Shown: positions 1 through 8,125 of the stretch, in pieces | Layout of the letters: the number at the start of each line of letters is the position of its first letter | How positions within the stretch are numbered: the first letter of the stretch is position 1 | From: an uncultured Collinsella sp. | GTDB lineage: Bacteria > Actinomycetota > Coriobacteriia > Coriobacteriales > Coriobacteriaceae | Assembly: GCA_938023905.1 (NCBI GenBank) | Contig: CALJCO010000121.1 | Coordinates: forward strand, 1-54,090 | Direction: 5' to 3' | Length of the DNA stretch: 54,090 nucleotides | Program-made: the position numbers and the translations under genes | Notes under the pieces: generated by a model | What the model saw: the letters and a program-made list of their open reading frames with translations, nothing else | Told to the model about the DNA's origin: nothing | Databases searched by the model: none

Positions 1-737
1 AGTTTGTGCAGATCCCGACGAGCCTGCTCGCCATGGTGGATTCGTCGGTCGGCGGCAAAACGGCCATCGACCTGGCAGCCGGCAAGAACCTGGCCGGCGC
101 CTTTTGGCAGCCGAGCGTGGTCATCGCCGACGTGGGATGCCTTGCCACCCTCACGCCCGAGCAGTTCGCCGACGGCTGCGGCGAGGTCGTCAAGCACGCC
201 GTGATCGCCGACCCCGAGCTCTTCGCCGAGCTGGAGAAGACCCCGCTCACGCTTGAGCTGCTCAACCGCGACGTGGCCCGTGTGGCGCTCATCATTGCCC
301 GCAATATCGACATCAAGCGGGCCGTGGTCGTTGCCGACGAGCGCGAAACCAATCAGCGCAAACTCCTCAACTTTGGCCACAGCGCCGGGCACGCCGTCGA
401 AGCCTGCGAGCACTTTGAGCTCGGCCACGGCAACTGCGTTTCGATCGGCATGGGCATCATCACGCGTGCCGCAGCCCTGCACGGCATCTGCGATGCCGAG
501 CTGCCCGATCGTATTGAGAAGCTCTGCGCCCGCCACGGCCTCAAGACCCGCTGTGAGCTTTCCGCCGACGCCGTCTTTGCCGAGGCGCTCCACGACAAAA
601 AGCGCGCAGGCGACACCATCGACCTGGTAATTCCGCACGACATTGGCCGTTGCAGCATCGACCGCACGCCGCTTTTCACCTTCCACGATTTGATTGCCGA
701 GGGCCTCGGCCAGAAGGGAGACGCATCCGTATGCTAG
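1..737 (+). CDS. aroB: 3-dehydroquinate synthase, 5' end cut by the window
   Basis: Second step of the shikimate pathway: converts DAHP to 3-dehydroquinate in the cytoplasm, using NAD and a divalent metal. The reading frame is already open at base 3 and runs in as FVQIPTSLLAMVDSSVGGKT, the conserved central motif of AroB, so roughly the first third of the protein lies outside the window. The metal-ligand regions are visible: Glu in CGEVVKHA, His in LNFGHSAGHAVE and His in the ELGHGNCVSIGMG segment. The stop codon overlaps the start of aroA by 7 bases, which suggests translational coupling at the head of the aro operon. Identity is very secure; the true start cannot be given. Confidence 0.95.
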   Translation, partial: FVQIPTSLLAMVDSSVGGKTAIDLAAGKNLAGAFWQPSVVIADVGCLATLTPEQFADGCGEVVKHAVIADPELFAELEKTPLTLELLNRDVARVALIIARNIDIKRAVVVADERETNQRKLLNFGHSAGHAVEACEHFELGHGNCVSIGMGIITRAAALHGICDAELPDRIEKLCARHGLKTRCELSADAVFAEALHDKKRAGDTIDLVIPHDIGRCSIDRTPLFTFHDLIAEGLGQKGDASVC

Positions 738-2050
738 CCCGCATCACCCCCTCCCCGCTCAAGGGCACCGTTCCCGCCATCGCGTCCAAGTCGATGGCGC
801 ACCGCCTGATTATCTGCGCCGCACTTGCCAACGGCGAGACGCACGTGACCTGCAACACGACCTGCGCCGATATCGAGGCAACGGTGCGCTGCCTTACGGC
901 GCTCGGCGCTCGCATCGAGACCGTCGAGGACGGCTTCCAGGTCCACCCCACCATGAAGAGTGTTGAGTTTGGTCTGCTCAAGGCCCTTGCCGGCGGCACG
1001 CTTGACTGCGGTGAAAGTGGCTCCACGCTGCGCTTTATGCTGCCTGTCGCCTGCGCGCTGGGTGCGGATGCCACCTTCGTAGGCCAGGGCCGCCTGGGCG
1101 CCCGCCCGCTCTCCCCGCTCTCCGACGAGATCATTGCCGCCGGCTGCGACCTGCAGGGTCTGGGCGGCTTTCCGCTCAAGACGAGCGGCCGCATGCGCCC
1201 GGGCACCTTTATCCTGCCGGGCAACGTGAGCTCGCAGTACATCTCCGGCCTGCTGCTGGCAGCCCCGCTTCTGGCCCAGCCCTCCTGCGTGCAGGTGACC
1301 GGCCTTATCGAGAGCCGCCCCTATATCAACCTGACCATCCAGGCCATGAAGGCCTTCGGCGTCGAGGTCAACGTCGAGCGCATCCCCGCCAAGGACGGCC
1401 AGCCCGAGATCACGAACTTCCGCGTGAGCAGCGGCTCGTACCGCACGCCTGGCAACGTAGCTGTCGAGGGCGACTGGTCCAACGCCGCCTTTTGGCTGTG
1501 CGCCGGCGCCATCGGATGCGACCCCATCACCGTCGAGGGCGTGTCGCTGAGCTCCGCACAGGGCGACCGCAACGTGCTTGCCGCGCTTTCGCGCTTTGGC
1601 GCCCGCATCGTGCGCTCCACAAACGCCGCCACCGTCCAGTCCGACAAGCTCGCCGGCTTTGAGATGAGCGCCCACGACATTCCGGACCTGGTGCCCGTCA
1701 TCTCGGCCGTGGCATCACTGGCTCAGGGCCGCACGTTCATCCGTGACTGCGCGCGCCTGCGCATCAAGGAATCTGACCGTCTGGCCACCACCACCCGCGA
1801 GCTCACCGCGCTGGGCGCGCAGGTGCGCGTCGCCGGTGACGACCTCATCATCAAGGGCGTCGATGCCTTTACCGGCGGCGAGGTCGATTCGCACAACGAC
1901 CACCGCATCGCCATGATGGCCGCCATCGCCGCGAGCCGCGCCACCGGCGAGGTCGTGATCCACGGCGCCGAAGCCGTCAACAAGTCCTATCCCGATTTCT
2001 TCGACCACTACCGCCTGTTGGGCGGCAAGGTCACGCTCGAGGAGGAATAG
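731..2050 (+). CDS. aroA: 3-phosphoshikimate 1-carboxyvinyltransferase (EPSP synthase)
   Basis: Transfers the enolpyruvyl group of PEP to shikimate-3-phosphate in the cytoplasm. The 439-residue length is normal for the family. The start MLARITPSPLKG at 731 is preferred over upstream in-frame starts because it abuts the aroB stop, gives the family's usual N-terminus and has AGAAGGGAG upstream. Visible motifs are the N-terminal SKSMAHR substrate loop, the ESGSTLRF segment at the glyphosate/PEP site, the internal repeat with SSQYISGLLLA, IKESDR and the C-terminal HNDHRIAM. Only one base separates its stop from aroC. Cotranscription with aroB and aroC is inferred from spacing. Confidence 0.96.
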   Translation: MLARITPSPLKGTVPAIASKSMAHRLIICAALANGETHVTCNTTCADIEATVRCLTALGARIETVEDGFQVHPTMKSVEFGLLKALAGGTLDCGESGSTLRFMLPVACALGADATFVGQGRLGARPLSPLSDEIIAAGCDLQGLGGFPLKTSGRMRPGTFILPGNVSSQYISGLLLAAPLLAQPSCVQVTGLIESRPYINLTIQAMKAFGVEVNVERIPAKDGQPEITNFRVSSGSYRTPGNVAVEGDWSNAAFWLCAGAIGCDPITVEGVSLSSAQGDRNVLAALSRFGARIVRSTNAATVQSDKLAGFEMSAHDIPDLVPVISAVASLAQGRTFIRDCARLRIKESDRLATTTRELTALGAQVRVAGDDLIIKGVDAFTGGEVDSHNDHRIAMMAAIAASRATGEVVIHGAEAVNKSYPDFFDHYRLLGGKVTLEEE

Positions 2051-2051
2051 C

Positions 2052-3149
2052 ATGTCCTCGACCTTCGGCAACGTCTTGCACGTAAGCATCTTCGGCCAAT
2101 CGCACTCCCCCGCTATCGGCTGCTCGCTCGATGGCGTTCCGGCAGGTATCGCCGTTGACCTGGAGCAGCTGCAGTCCTTTTTGGACCGTCGCGCCCCCGG
2201 CCGTGACGAGACCGCGACCAAGCGTCGCGAGGCCGACGCCGCCCGCATTATCGCCGGTGTGGTCGACGGGCACACCACCGGCGCACCCGTTGCAGCGATC
2301 ATCGAGAACACCAACACGCGCTCCAAGGACTACTCCGAGCTGCGCCGCAAGCCCCGTCCGGGACATGCGGACTTCCCTGCGCGCGTGAAGTATCACAACA
2401 TGCACGATATCGCTGGCGGCGGGCATTTCTCCGGCCGCCTGACGGCACCTCTGTGCATCGCGGGCGGCATCGCGTTGCAGGCACTTGAGGCCCGCGGCAT
2501 TAAGGTCATGGCGCATGTGGCGCAGATCGGCGGCATCTCCGATCTGCCCATGGACGACATGGTCTATCGCGAGGCCGACCGCAAGGCGATCCTTTCGAAC
2601 GACCTGCCGTGCATTGACGCCGCAGCTGCCGGTCGCATGCGCGAGGAGATTCTGGCCGCGCGCGACGAGCTCGACAGCATCGGCGGCATTGTGGAGTGCG
2701 GCATCTACGGCCTGCCCGCGGGCATCGGCGACCCCATGTTCGACGGCATCGAGAACCGCATCGCGAAAATCGCGTTTGGGATTCCCGCCGTGAAGGGCGT
2801 GGAGTTTGGCATGGGCTTTGCCGTCGCCGCCATGCGCGGCAGCGAGAACAACGATCCGTATCGCATCGACGCCGAGACCGGCAAGATCGAGGTCGAGTCC
2901 AATAATGCCGGCGGCATCCTGGGCGGCATTTCGACCGGCGCACCCGTCATGTGGCGCATGGCCGTAAAGCCCACGCCCTCCATTGGCCGCGAGCAGCAGA
3001 CGGTGGACATGGACGCTATGGAAAATGCCGAGCTCTCGGTCCACGGCCGCCACGATCCCTGCATCGTCCCGCGCGCCGTCCCCGTAGCCGAGGCGGCCGC
3101 CGCCCTTGCCATCTGGGACGCCCTCCTCGAAGACGCCGCCCAGCGCTAA
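2052..3149 (+). CDS. aroC: Chorismate synthase
   Basis: Last step of the common shikimate pathway: anti-1,4-elimination of phosphate from EPSP to give chorismate, needing reduced FMN. The 365-residue product has the three expected signatures: GQSHSPAIGCSLDG near the N-terminus, the RPGHADFP and GGGHFSGRLTAPL flavin/substrate motifs in the middle, and a C-terminal segment with ISTGAPV, VKPTPSI and GRHDPCIVPRAVPV. It starts one base after the aroA stop behind GAGGAATAG. The following gene, pheA, begins 43 bases downstream with its own AAAGGGG ribosome binding site. Confidence 0.96.
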   Translation: MSSTFGNVLHVSIFGQSHSPAIGCSLDGVPAGIAVDLEQLQSFLDRRAPGRDETATKRREADAARIIAGVVDGHTTGAPVAAIIENTNTRSKDYSELRRKPRPGHADFPARVKYHNMHDIAGGGHFSGRLTAPLCIAGGIALQALEARGIKVMAHVAQIGGISDLPMDDMVYREADRKAILSNDLPCIDAAAAGRMREEILAARDELDSIGGIVECGIYGLPAGIGDPMFDGIENRIAKIAFGIPAVKGVEFGMGFAVAAMRGSENNDPYRIDAETGKIEVESNNAGGILGGISTGAPVMWRMAVKPTPSIGREQQTVDMDAMENAELSVHGRHDPCIVPRAVPVAEAAAALAIWDALLEDAAQR

Positions 3150-3192
3150 CTACCCACCCCTCAACATCCCCCGACACGTGAAAGGGGTCTCC

Positions 3193-4338
3193 ATGGACCT
3201 TGCTGACATCCGCCAGGCCATCGATGGCATCGACACCACGCTCCTCAACAGCTTTGTCGAGCGCATGGACATTGCCACCGAGGTCGCCAAGTCAAAAATC
3301 GAGATGGGCAAGGCCGTCTTCGACCCCGCCCGTGAGCGCTCCAAGCTCAACAACCTCGCCAGCCGCGCGCCCGAGCGCTACGAGGCGCAGACCATCACCC
3401 TGTTCCGTCTCCTCATGAGCATGAGCAAGGCCGAGCAGCAGCGCTACATCAACGAGCTCAAGGGCATCACCGTCTCGCAAAAGGCCCACGCCACGGCTGC
3501 AGCCTCCGACACGCCCTTCCCTCAAACGGCCACCGTCGCCTGCCAGGGCGTCGAGGGCGCTTACAGCCAAATCGCCGCGTGCAAGCTCTTCGACGTGCCC
3601 GACATCGCGTTTTTCGAGACCTTCGAGGGCGTCATGTGCGCCGTGCGCGACGGCTTCTGCGAGTTTGGCGTGCTGCCCATCGAGAACTCCACCGCCGGCT
3701 CGGTCAACGCCGTCTACGACCTGCTCGCCCAGTTCGACTTCCACATCGTGCGCTCGCTTCGCCTCAAAATCGACCACAACTTGCTCGTCAAGCCCGGCAC
3801 CAAGCTTGCGGACGTGCACGAGGTCTACAGCCACGGCCAGGCCATTGCCCAATGCGCCGGCTTTATCGAGGCACACGACCTGCACGCCACCAAGTACCCC
3901 AACACGGCCATGTCGGCCGAGATGGTCGCCAGCTCCGAACGCACCGACGTTGCCGCCATCGCCTCGCGCAGCTGCGCGGCGCTCTATGGTCTGGAGGTGC
4001 TGGAGCCCAATATCCAGGACTCGGACAACAACTACACGCGCTTCGTCGTCATCAGTCGCGAGCCGCGCGTCTACCCCGGCGCCAACCGTACCTCGCTCAT
4101 GATCACCACGGCCAACGAACCGGGCGCCCTCTATCGCGTACTCGAGCGCTTCTACGCACTCAACATCAACCTTATCAAGCTCGAGAGCCGCCCCATCCCC
4201 GGCCGCGACTTTGAGTTTATGTTCTACTTTGACCTGGACTGCCCCTTTGGCAGCAGGGCCCTCGATGACCTGCTCGATTCCATCGACGACGTGTGCGAGA
4301 GCTTCACCTACTTTGGCAGCTACACGGAGGTGCTCTAG
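3193..4338 (+). CDS. pheA: Bifunctional chorismate mutase / prephenate dehydratase (P-protein)
   Basis: Turns chorismate to prephenate and then to phenylpyruvate, committing flux to phenylalanine. The 381-residue protein has an AroQ-type chorismate mutase helix domain (about residues 1-90, beginning MDLADIRQAIDGID), a prephenate dehydratase domain (about 115-285, with GVEGAYSQIAA, LPIENSTAGSV and NNYTRFVVI) and a C-terminal ACT domain (about 295-375). The ACT segment carries GALYRVL and ESRP, the residues that bind phenylalanine in known P-proteins, so feedback inhibition by Phe is likely. Start 3193 is chosen over 3106 because the upstream extension overlaps aroC and AAAGGGGTC precedes the ATG. 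The stop is immediately followed by the aroE/K start. Confidence 0.95.
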   Translation: MDLADIRQAIDGIDTTLLNSFVERMDIATEVAKSKIEMGKAVFDPARERSKLNNLASRAPERYEAQTITLFRLLMSMSKAEQQRYINELKGITVSQKAHATAAASDTPFPQTATVACQGVEGAYSQIAACKLFDVPDIAFFETFEGVMCAVRDGFCEFGVLPIENSTAGSVNAVYDLLAQFDFHIVRSLRLKIDHNLLVKPGTKLADVHEVYSHGQAIAQCAGFIEAHDLHATKYPNTAMSAEMVASSERTDVAAIASRSCAALYGLEVLEPNIQDSDNNYTRFVVISREPRVYPGANRTSLMITTANEPGALYRVLERFYALNINLIKLESRPIPGRDFEFMFYFDLDCPFGSRALDDLLDSIDDVCESFTYFGSYTEVL

Positions 4339-5589
4339 ATGACCGATGTCGCCGCAAACCGCCCCTACGGCGTGCTGGGCCGCGTGCTGGGCCACAGCTA
4401 CACCCCGACCATCTACAAGGAGTTCGCGGGGCTAGAGTATGTGCGTTTTGAGCGCGAGCCCGAGGACCTCCAGGCTTTTATGACGGGTGACGAGTGGGAG
4501 GGCACCAATGTGACCATCCCCTACAAGCGCGCCGTCATGGAGTATCTGGACGAGCTGAGTCCACTCGCCGAGCGTATGGGCAACGTCAACACCATCACGC
4601 GCCTGCCCGACGGCCGCCTGCGCGGCGACAACACCGACTACTTCGGTTTTCAGTGCCTGGTCGAGGAGCTGGGCGTCGAAGTTGCCGACAAGAAGATCCT
4701 CGTGCTCGGCGCCACCGGCGGTGCCGGCACCACGGCGAGCATGGTCTTGGGCGACCTGGGCGCCATCGTCGTGCCGGTCGGCCGTACGAGTGAGGTCAAC
4801 TACGACAACATCGCGCAGCAGTCCGACGCGGCGCTGCTCGTCAACTGCACGCCTGCCGGCATGTTCCCCCACTGTCCAGACGCCCCCTGCACGCTCGAGG
4901 GGCTAGATGCGCTCGAGGGCGTTATCGACATTGTCTACAACCCTGCCCGCACGGGACTCATGCTCGAGGCCGAGCGCCGCGACATCCCCTGCATCGGCGG
5001 TCTGCTCATGCTCGTGGCCCAGGCGGCGCAAGCCGTTGAGCGCTACACCGGCCAGGTCACTCCGCGCGAGCGCATTCTGGACGTAACGGAGCGCCTGTCA
5101 CGCCGCGAACAGAACATCGCGCTGATCGGCATGCCGGGCTCGGGCAAGACCCGTGTGGGCGAGCAGATTGCCCTGCTCACGGGGCGAGAGCACATCGATC
5201 TGGACCGCGCCCTCGAGGAGCGCCTGGGCATGCCCTGCGCCGACTTTATCGTCGAGCGCGGCGAGGCGGCGTTCCGCGAACAGGAGACGGCGGCGCTGGC
5301 CGACATCTCCAAGCGCAGCGGCCTGGTGCTTTCCACCGGCGGCGGCGTGGTCACGCGCGACGAGAACTACCCGCTGCTGCACCAGAACAGCCAGATTGTG
5401 ATGCTCAACCGCAAGCTCGACGAGCTCGCCCACAAGGGACGCCCCATCACCGCCCGCGACGGCATCGGCAAGCTGGCCGAACAGCGCATGCCGCGCTACC
5501 GCGCCTGGGCCGACTACATCATCGACTCGCGCGATTGCGCCGCCAACACCGCCCAAGCCCTCCTCGACACCCTCCCATCCGCTCTCTAA
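4339..5589 (+). CDS. aroE-aroK: Shikimate dehydrogenase-shikimate kinase fusion (AroE-AroK)
   Basis: One 416-residue polypeptide carries two pathway steps: NADPH-dependent reduction of 3-dehydroshikimate, then ATP-dependent phosphorylation of shikimate. Residues about 1-250 match shikimate dehydrogenase: GHSYTPTIYK replaces the usual SLSP substrate loop, the catalytic Lys is in NVTIPYK, Asp in GDNTDYFGF, and the dinucleotide loop is GATGGAG. Residues about 258-416 match shikimate kinase: Walker A GMPGSGKTRVG, IDLDRALEERLG, FREQE, TGGGVV and a short lid around GRPITARDG. There is no stop or restart between the parts. The Thr-containing shikimate loop and atypical nucleotide loop are mild oddities. 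The gene starts directly after pheA. Confidence 0.93.
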   Translation: MTDVAANRPYGVLGRVLGHSYTPTIYKEFAGLEYVRFEREPEDLQAFMTGDEWEGTNVTIPYKRAVMEYLDELSPLAERMGNVNTITRLPDGRLRGDNTDYFGFQCLVEELGVEVADKKILVLGATGGAGTTASMVLGDLGAIVVPVGRTSEVNYDNIAQQSDAALLVNCTPAGMFPHCPDAPCTLEGLDALEGVIDIVYNPARTGLMLEAERRDIPCIGGLLMLVAQAAQAVERYTGQVTPRERILDVTERLSRREQNIALIGMPGSGKTRVGEQIALLTGREHIDLDRALEERLGMPCADFIVERGEAAFREQETAALADISKRSGLVLSTGGGVVTRDENYPLLHQNSQIVMLNRKLDELAHKGRPITARDGIGKLAEQRMPRYRAWADYIIDSRDCAANTAQALLDTLPSAL

Positions 5590-5591
5590 TC

Positions 5592-5632
5592 AAAACCACC
5601 ACAAAGGGGACAGGCACTTTTGTGGTGGTTTT
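5592..5632. repeat. 14-bp perfect inverted repeat with GGGGACAGGCAC loop
   Basis: Arms 5592-5605 and 5619-5632 pair perfectly (AAAACCACCACAAA with TTTGTGGTGGTTTT) around a 13-base loop GGGGACAGGCACT. It sits between the aroE/K stop and the aroQ ribosome binding site. The right arm ends in TTTT, so it may act as a weak terminator or mRNA-stabilising hairpin. I have the impression that this element recurs between genes in Collinsella-like genomes, which would make it a dispersed repeat; that was not checked. Confidence 0.75.
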
Positions 5633-5653
5633 CCAATCGCAAAGGAAGCAACC

Positions 5654-6091
5654 ATGAAAGCACTCGTCATCAACGGCCCCAACCTCAACATGCTCGGCAT
5701 TCGCGAGCCGGGCATCTATGGCAACGACAACTATGACCGCTTAGCGCAGATCTGCCAGGAGGCGGGTGCCGCACAGGGCTTCGACGAGATCGAGGTCTTC
5801 CAGTCCAACCACGAGGGCAGCATCGTCGACAAGATCCAGGAGGCCTACGGCAAGGTCGACGGCATCGTCATCAACCCGGCGGCATACACGCATACGAGCG
5901 TGGCGATCCTCGACGCCCTCAAGGCCGTCGCCATCCCGGCTGTGGAGGTCCACATCAGCGCCGTAGAGACACGCGAGGACTTCCGCCAGGTGAGCTATGC
6001 ACGACTTGCCTGCTTCGCCACCATCACCGGCGAGGGCTTGCAGGGCTACGCCCACGCGTTGGAGCTGCTGGAAAAGCATCTCGAAAAGTAA
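5654..6091 (+). CDS. aroQ: Type II 3-dehydroquinate dehydratase
   Basis: Dehydrates 3-dehydroquinate to 3-dehydroshikimate by the type II (anti-elimination) mechanism; the enzyme normally forms a dodecamer. The 145-residue length is typical. It begins LVINGPNLNMLGIREPGIYG, containing the conserved Asn and the flexible-loop Arg and Tyr, and continues with FQSNHEGSIVDKI, GIVINPAAYTHTSVAI and EVHISAVETREDFR, where the catalytic His lies. AAAGGAAGCAACC precedes the start. It is the last gene of the aro operon and is separated from the rest by a hairpin, so its expression may differ from the upstream genes. Confidence 0.95.
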   Translation: MKALVINGPNLNMLGIREPGIYGNDNYDRLAQICQEAGAAQGFDEIEVFQSNHEGSIVDKIQEAYGKVDGIVINPAAYTHTSVAILDALKAVAIPAVEVHISAVETREDFRQVSYARLACFATITGEGLQGYAHALELLEKHLEK

Positions 6092-6118
6092 GCCTGCAAC
6101 ACTACCGAATAAATGACA

Positions 6119-6151
6119 GCGGGGAGGACCAACTTGGTCCTCCCCGCTTTT
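6119..6151 (+). terminator. Rho-independent terminator of the aro operon
   Basis: GCGGGGAGGACC pairs perfectly with GGTCCTCCCCGC around a tiny AACTT loop and is followed by TTTTAATT. It lies 27 bases after the aroQ stop and just beyond the convergent acyltransferase stop. The symmetry could stop transcription from both sides, although the T-run is only on the plus side. Confidence 0.88.
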
Positions 6152-6153
6152 AA

Positions 6154-7140
6154 TTACGCCTTCTTAATCACGAATGCCAATCCAATATCGCAGGCACAGC
6201 GTACGATTGACGCGAAGAGCCACGATGCCGGCAGCGTCATAAGCAGCGGCATCGTCTGCCAAGGAATAAACCAATCGACCGCGTGGATTGCAAAGATGGC
6301 AAGACTGGCCTGTCCGCAGAACACGAGCGATCGCTCAAAGGACCCCACAACCGGCACGTCTTTCAACTTCTCCAGCGCCATGGAAACCCAGCACACGCAG
6401 TAGCTGCCGGCAAGAGCGGCAACTGTCGCAACCACAAACCCATCCACGCGGCGGCTCGAAAGCTCAAGCCCACTCAGCGCGCCAAGGACAAGCCAAGCGA
6501 CACCGGCTCCAATAAACAGCAGGGGCTTGCTCACGCTCGGCTCCAGCCCCCTTTGGCGCGCCGTATAGCCAACCCACATCAGCAGCACAATATAGCAGCT
6601 CAGATCCAAATCGAGCGGCAGGTAAACACCCATTAAGCGAGACACGCTAAATCCGCAAAAGGCAATCGCGGCACAGACAACACCCTGCCAAACTACCCCA
6701 ATCCCGCGGCGATCAAACAGCCGCACAAGTACATTAAACAGTAGGCGCGACGTAAACAGCGCCGCCAAAAACCATGCCATGCCAACGGCGGTAACGCCAA
6801 GCCCAGGCACATCAACGCCCGAGGCAAACACAAGCGTCTTAAGCCCCGCAACCAGCGTACCGCTCGTCAAAGGAGCGCCGCTCATCAAGAACGTCGGCAC
6901 CTGCCACGCCAGTGCAAGAACCACATACGGCACCAGCAGGCGCGACACCGAACCACTCAGCAGCTCGCGCCACGGCTTCGGCCTAAACGTATACCCGGCA
7001 AGAATAAAGAACACCGGCATGTGAAACGAGAAGATCGCGTGCCGCAAGGGAGAGGGATTTGGGACGGTGTGCCCCACAATGACCAGAATAATTGCGATCC
7101 CCTTTGCAATATCGATCCAGTCGAGCCTTTTGCTTCCCAT
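6154..7140 (-). CDS. Membrane acyltransferase, family 3 (OafA/WecH-like)
   Basis: Integral membrane protein of 328 residues that probably moves an acetyl or other acyl group onto a surface sugar. The N-terminus LDWIDIAKGIAIILVIVGH has the conserved R/D...GH pattern with the catalytic-type His in helix 1, followed by FSFHMPVFFILAGY, typical of the fucose-4-O-acetyltransferase-like branch. About ten hydrophobic segments follow. Start 7140 (MGSKRLDWID) is preferred because it gives the family N-terminus right before helix 1; an alternative lies at 7167. It converges on the aro operon. The substrate is unknown, but the surrounding polysaccharide genes suggest glycan decoration. Confidence 0.8.
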   Translation of the reverse strand: MGSKRLDWIDIAKGIAIILVIVGHTVPNPSPLRHAIFSFHMPVFFILAGYTFRPKPWRELLSGSVSRLLVPYVVLALAWQVPTFLMSGAPLTSGTLVAGLKTLVFASGVDVPGLGVTAVGMAWFLAALFTSRLLFNVLVRLFDRRGIGVVWQGVVCAAIAFCGFSVSRLMGVYLPLDLDLSCYIVLLMWVGYTARQRGLEPSVSKPLLFIGAGVAWLVLGALSGLELSSRRVDGFVVATVAALAGSYCVCWVSMALEKLKDVPVVGSFERSLVFCGQASLAIFAIHAVDWFIPWQTMPLLMTLPASWLFASIVRCACDIGLAFVIKKA

Positions 7141-7173
7141 TGCGAACCCTTCAAAACCACAGCACACAAGATG

Positions 7174-7206
7174 AAAAAAGCCCAGACCTCCAAGCGGTCC
7201 GGGCTT
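7174..7206 (-). terminator. Terminator downstream of tRNA-Arg
   Basis: Read on the minus strand, AAGCCCGGACC pairs with GGTCTGGGCTT (one G-T wobble) around a seven-base loop and is followed by TTTTTTC. It begins about ten bases after the tRNA 3' end, as expected for an independently terminated tRNA transcript. Confidence 0.88.
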
Positions 7207-7215
7207 AATAAACGA

Positions 7216-7292
7216 TGGTGCTCCATGGCGGATTCGAACCGTCGACCTTGGGATTAGAAGTCCCCTGCTCTATCCAACTGAGCTAATGGAGC
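7216..7292 (-). tRNA. tRNA-Arg, anticodon TCT
   Basis: On the minus strand a complete 77-base cloverleaf can be drawn: acceptor GCTCCAT / ATGGAGC, D-stem GCTC/GAGC with AGTTGGATA loop, anticodon loop CTTCTAA (anticodon TCT, reading AGA), TTCGAAT T-loop, discriminator A and an encoded CCA. Two imperfect pairs stand out: the first anticodon-stem pair is G-A (GGGGA/TCCCA), and the T-stem GACGG/CCGCC has an A-C. AGA is a rare codon in the GC-rich genes here but common in the AT-rich block. Confidence 0.93.
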
Positions 7293-7346
7293 ATATAACC
7301 GCACGCCCAAGCAAGCGCAAGCCTGTCAGGCGCAAGTAATTATAAC

Positions 7347-8114
7347 CTAGTTGAACTGCTCGCGGTACGCCTTACAGACCTCATCGACCGGGCCGTCCAT
7401 GCGAAGGTCACCCTTCTCAATCCAAACGGCACGCTGGCAGATGCGCTCAACCTGCTCCATGGAGTGCGAAACGAACAGAACCGTCACGTCGCCGCTCTGG
7501 ATAAAGTGCTGGATACGGTCCTCGCACTTCTGTTGGAAGAACACGTCACCGACGGACAGCGTCTCGTCAACGATCAAAATATCGGGCTCGGTAATCGTCG
7601 CGATTGCAAAGGCGATACGCGCAACCATGCCCGAGGAGAAGTTCTTAAGCGGCATGTCGACAAAGTTCTGAAGCTCAGCGAACTCGATTATGCCGTCAAA
7701 GTTGGCGTCGATGAACTCCTTGGTATAGCCGAGCAGGGCGCCATTCAGATAGATGTTCTCGCGGGCCGTCAGCTCAGGATCAAAGCCGGCGCCGAGCTCA
7801 ATCAGCGGTGCGATGTTGCCATGGACCTTAACGCAGCCCTCGCTAGGCTCAAGCACGCCAGCGATAATCTTGAGCATCGTAGACTTACCGGAACCATTGG
7901 TGCCAACCAGACCGACAACTTCGCCGCGATGAATATCGAACGAGATGTGCTTAAGTGCCCTAAACTCCTCAAAGAACAGCTCGTGCTTGGCAAGCTTAAT
8001 GAAGTACTCCTTGAGGTTGGTCAGCGACTCGGACGCCATGTTAAAGATCATGGTGACGTCGTCGACCTCGACAGCCAGAGGCTGCTCGCTGTAATCAACA
8101 ACAGATTCAGTCAT
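7347..8114 (-). CDS. Polysaccharide ABC exporter, ATPase subunit (Wzt/TagH-like)
   Basis: Cytoplasmic ATPase that powers export of a lipid-linked polysaccharide or teichoic-type polymer. The 255-residue protein shows Walker A GTNGSGKST, the family loop LIELGAGFDPELTARENIYLNG, signature FSSGMVARIAFAIA, Walker B ILIVDE and switch His in FVSHSM. It ends shortly after the ATPase core, so it lacks the C-terminal carbohydrate-binding domain of long Wzt proteins and resembles TagH/short Wzt. The ATG at 8114 sits seven bases after AAGGAG; an overlapping GTG at 8117 is less well spaced. The permease gene is directly upstream, 11 bases away. The exported glycan is inferred from context. Confidence 0.9.
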   Translation of the reverse strand: MTESVVDYSEQPLAVEVDDVTMIFNMASESLTNLKEYFIKLAKHELFFEEFRALKHISFDIHRGEVVGLVGTNGSGKSTMLKIIAGVLEPSEGCVKVHGNIAPLIELGAGFDPELTARENIYLNGALLGYTKEFIDANFDGIIEFAELQNFVDMPLKNFSSGMVARIAFAIATITEPDILIVDETLSVGDVFFQQKCEDRIQHFIQSGDVTVLFVSHSMEQVERICQRAVWIEKGDLRMDGPVDEVCKAYREQFN

Positions 8115-8125
8115 CACAGCACTCC

